A stretch of 7,583 bases of DNA, taken from assembly GCA_003160265.1 (NCBI GenBank), contig PLQY01000031.1, positions 12,349 through 19,931 of the forward strand, in the 5' to 3' direction. The position numbers were made by a program, and so were the translations under genes. Shown one piece after another: positions 5,950-7,583 of the stretch (positions within the stretch are counted from its first letter, which is position 1; each line of letters begins with the position of its first letter). This stretch comes from Peptococcaceae bacterium (GTDB lineage: Bacteria > Bacillota > DSM-12270 > Thermacetogeniales > Thermacetogeniaceae). The notes under the pieces are model-generated. The model was not told where the DNA came from. It did no database searches and saw nothing but the letters and a program-made list of their open reading frames with translations.

Positions 5950-5977
5950 AGATTTAGGTGGAATAACCTGGCGCACC

Positions 5978-7261
5978 CTATCTTATATAAACTACAAGCA
6001 GATACAAGGAAGACAAGACAATAGAAAATATCATCAAAGGAAAGGCGATTTTCATATAATCCAGGTACGTTATCGGGTAACCGTTTCTTCTGGCTATCCC
6101 TGCTACGATTATATTTGCGGTTGCTCCGATGATGGTGCCGTTCCCGCCCAACACCCCTCCCAGCGCCAGGCCCCACCACAGTGGCACAAGAGAGATGCCT
6201 GTCATGGCGCCGATCCCTTTGATGAAGGGAACCATGGCTGTCACAAAGGGAATATTATTCACAAAAGCGGAGGCGATGGCAGAAAACCATAACACCGTCA
6301 TGGTAAAGATAGTCACGTTGTGGCCTATCAGCTTGACAGACCCTTGTGCCAGCTGCTGAATAACGCCGGTGCTGGTCAAGGCACCCACCATGACGAAGAA
6401 GCCGAGAATAAAAAAGATCGTCGGCCAGTCTACGTTTAGAAGCGTTTCTTCTATGCTTTCTTGTCCGGCTATTATGATGAGAATGATTGCGCCGGCCAGA
6501 GCAATGGTGGCTGTATCCAGATGAAGTTGACGGCTGAAGAAAAAACCGGTCAGCATCAAGCCGAAAACAACCAGGCTCTTGATCAGAAGCCCCCGGTCTG
6601 CTATCTGATCCTTCAACTCAAGCGCCAGCAACCTGCTTCTATCCTTTTCGCTAACCCTAAAACTGTTCCTCCAGATGATCCAGAAAAGAACCAGAGTTGC
6701 TGCTAAAATGAGCAAGACTATAGGCCCCAGATTCTTTATAAATTCGGTGAAGGAAAGACCCGTGGCGGTACCTATGATAACGTGGGAGGGGTCCCCGATC
6801 AGGGTTGCCGTGCCGCCGATATTGGAAGAGATGATCGCTGAGAACAGGAAGGGGACCGGGTTTATGCCCAGGGACTCGGCCAGGTAGAGGCCGACCGGGA
6901 CGATGAGCAGCACTGCTGCGATGCTGTTTAAGAAAGCCGATAACAAGGCGGTCACAACTGATAATACAAGAAGGATCAGAACCGGTTCCGCCCGGGTAAC
7001 CCGGGCCGACCACACGCCGATGTATCCGAACAACCCGCTGTGCCTGGCAATATCGACTACAATCATCATGCCTACAAGAAAGCCCAACGTGTTGAAGTCG
7101 ATACTTGCTATGGCCTCAGGTTGTCTGACAACTCCCAGCAATATCAGGATCAGAGAGCCGGCCAGGGCGACAACAGCCTCGTTGAGTCTTCTGGTTATAA
7201 GAAAGAAGTAGGCAAGCAGAAAGATAAAAACAGCAAGTGCAGCGTTGGCTTGGATATGCAT
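5978..7261 (-). CDS. ArsB/NhaD family (ion transporter superfamily) membrane transporter
   Basis: Encodes a complete 427-residue polytopic inner-membrane protein with about 11-12 hydrophobic segments. It shows the two-fold internal repeat of the ion transporter superfamily: SIDFNTLGFLVGMMIVV (53-69) matches NVDWPTIFFILGFFVMVG (276-293), NSIAAVLLIVPV (112-123) matches NNIPFVTAMVPF (335-346), and SNIGGTATLIGDPSHVIIG (146-164) matches GGNGTIIGATANIIVAG (372-388). The S-N-I-G-G-T-A-T-x-I-G-D-P and N-N-I-P motifs place it with ArsB/NhaD/P-protein-like permeases (CitMHS domain). A soluble loop lies at about 198-225. The substrate is not decided by sequence: sodium/proton exchange, arsenite or an organic anion are possible, and no arsenic genes are nearby. 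The ATG has GAGGG six bases upstream. It stands alone, has no clear terminator after it, and is visibly less GC-rich than recO-glyS. Confidence 0.92.
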   Translation of the reverse strand: MHIQANAALAVFIFLLAYFFLITRRLNEAVVALAGSLILILLGVVRQPEAIASIDFNTLGFLVGMMIVVDIARHSGLFGYIGVWSARVTRAEPVLILLVLSVVTALLSAFLNSIAAVLLIVPVGLYLAESLGINPVPFLFSAIISSNIGGTATLIGDPSHVIIGTATGLSFTEFIKNLGPIVLLILAATLVLFWIIWRNSFRVSEKDRSRLLALELKDQIADRGLLIKSLVVFGLMLTGFFFSRQLHLDTATIALAGAIILIIIAGQESIEETLLNVDWPTIFFILGFFVMVGALTSTGVIQQLAQGSVKLIGHNVTIFTMTVLWFSAIASAFVNNIPFVTAMVPFIKGIGAMTGISLVPLWWGLALGGVLGGNGTIIGATANIIVAGIARRNGYPITYLDYMKIAFPLMIFSIVLSSLYLLVVYIR

Positions 7262-7583
7262 TTTTAACCCTCAGAGTTTTTCTGATTTATTGTTGGCTTT
7301 GATATCGTCTCTTCAAATTCGTGAATTGCCAAGTAAGGACATTATTTTTAAAATATAATACCATTTTTGTGGTCCCACCTGATCAAAAAGGCCAAAGCCC
7401 TTGCTGTACAAAAGACAGACGGTGCCGACGTTCTGCCGGTAAACCATACACCTGTTTTTTCTGGCATTGCTTTCCGATGTTAGCCAACCCTGGGTTACCC
7501 AGTCTGCTAGAAGAATGTGGTGACAGGCGATCTGCGCAGGGTGTAAAGATAACACAAGCTGCTGAGGGATCCCCACTTACATA
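7262..7583. other. Intergenic region upstream of the transporter, no supported gene
   Basis: I see no convincing gene in these 322 bases. An 87-codon minus-strand frame (7313-7576) begins with GTG directly after a stop codon, has no ribosome binding site and resembles no family I know. For the transporter promoter, the minus strand offers TATTAT (near 7358-7363) with TTGATC upstream, but the spacing of 20 is too long to be convincing. A small palindrome CTGGG-TTA-CCCAG lies at 7490-7502. Confidence 0.5.

Noticed and set aside
7313..7576. 87-codon minus-strand frame near the right edge
   Set aside because: It starts with GTG right after a stop codon, has no ribosome binding site and no family resemblance.

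Overview
The window looks like chromosomal DNA of a Gram-positive, low-temperature-to-thermophilic clostridial bacterium, most likely of the Peptococcaceae/Desulfotomaculum-Pelotomaculum-Moorella kind. The evidence is a glycine T-box leader with the canonical core AGGGTGGAACCGCGG, a two-subunit (alpha2beta2-type) glycyl-tRNA synthetase, strong AGGAGG-type ribosome binding sites, and a recO / DUF4342-like / glyQ / glyS gene order. Genus-level assignment is inference. All convincing complete genes lie on the minus strand, so transcription runs from high to low coordinates.

Layout, reading in the direction of transcription. Positions 7583-7262 hold no gene I can support. Positions 7261-5978 encode a complete integral membrane transporter of the ArsB/NhaD (ion transporter superfamily) type. 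Positions 5977-5145 form an 830-base stretch with no intact gene. It holds a decayed plus-strand fragment of an IS3-family transposase OrfA, a 14-bp direct repeat, a short plus-strand open stretch ending at 5949, an orphan plus-strand terminator-like hairpin, and the probable recO promoter with an overlapping palindrome. Then come recO (5144-4386), two back-to-back large hairpins (4381-4290), a small UBA-like/DUF4342-type protein gene (4195-3722), a sigma-A promoter plus glycine T-box leader (3718-3401), glyQ (3387-2425) and glyS (2287-221). After glyS there is a GC-rich hairpin and then an AT-rich stretch with a promoter that fires out of the left edge towards an unseen gene.

Functionally this is DNA repair (RecO) next to translation (GlyQS). 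The glyQS pair is under its own promoter and is controlled by uncharged tRNA-Gly through the T-box; the likely specifier codon GGC can be placed. The transporter is unrelated in function and appears less GC-rich than the recO-glyS block. The wreckage between it and recO suggests that a rearrangement put it there.

I found no strong evidence for an entirely new system. The best leads are the twin hairpin element after recO, the DUF4342-like protein wedged between recO and the glyQS leader, the altered zinc-binding motif of RecO, an extra switch-like hairpin in front of the T-box, and the relic zone at 5280-5977.
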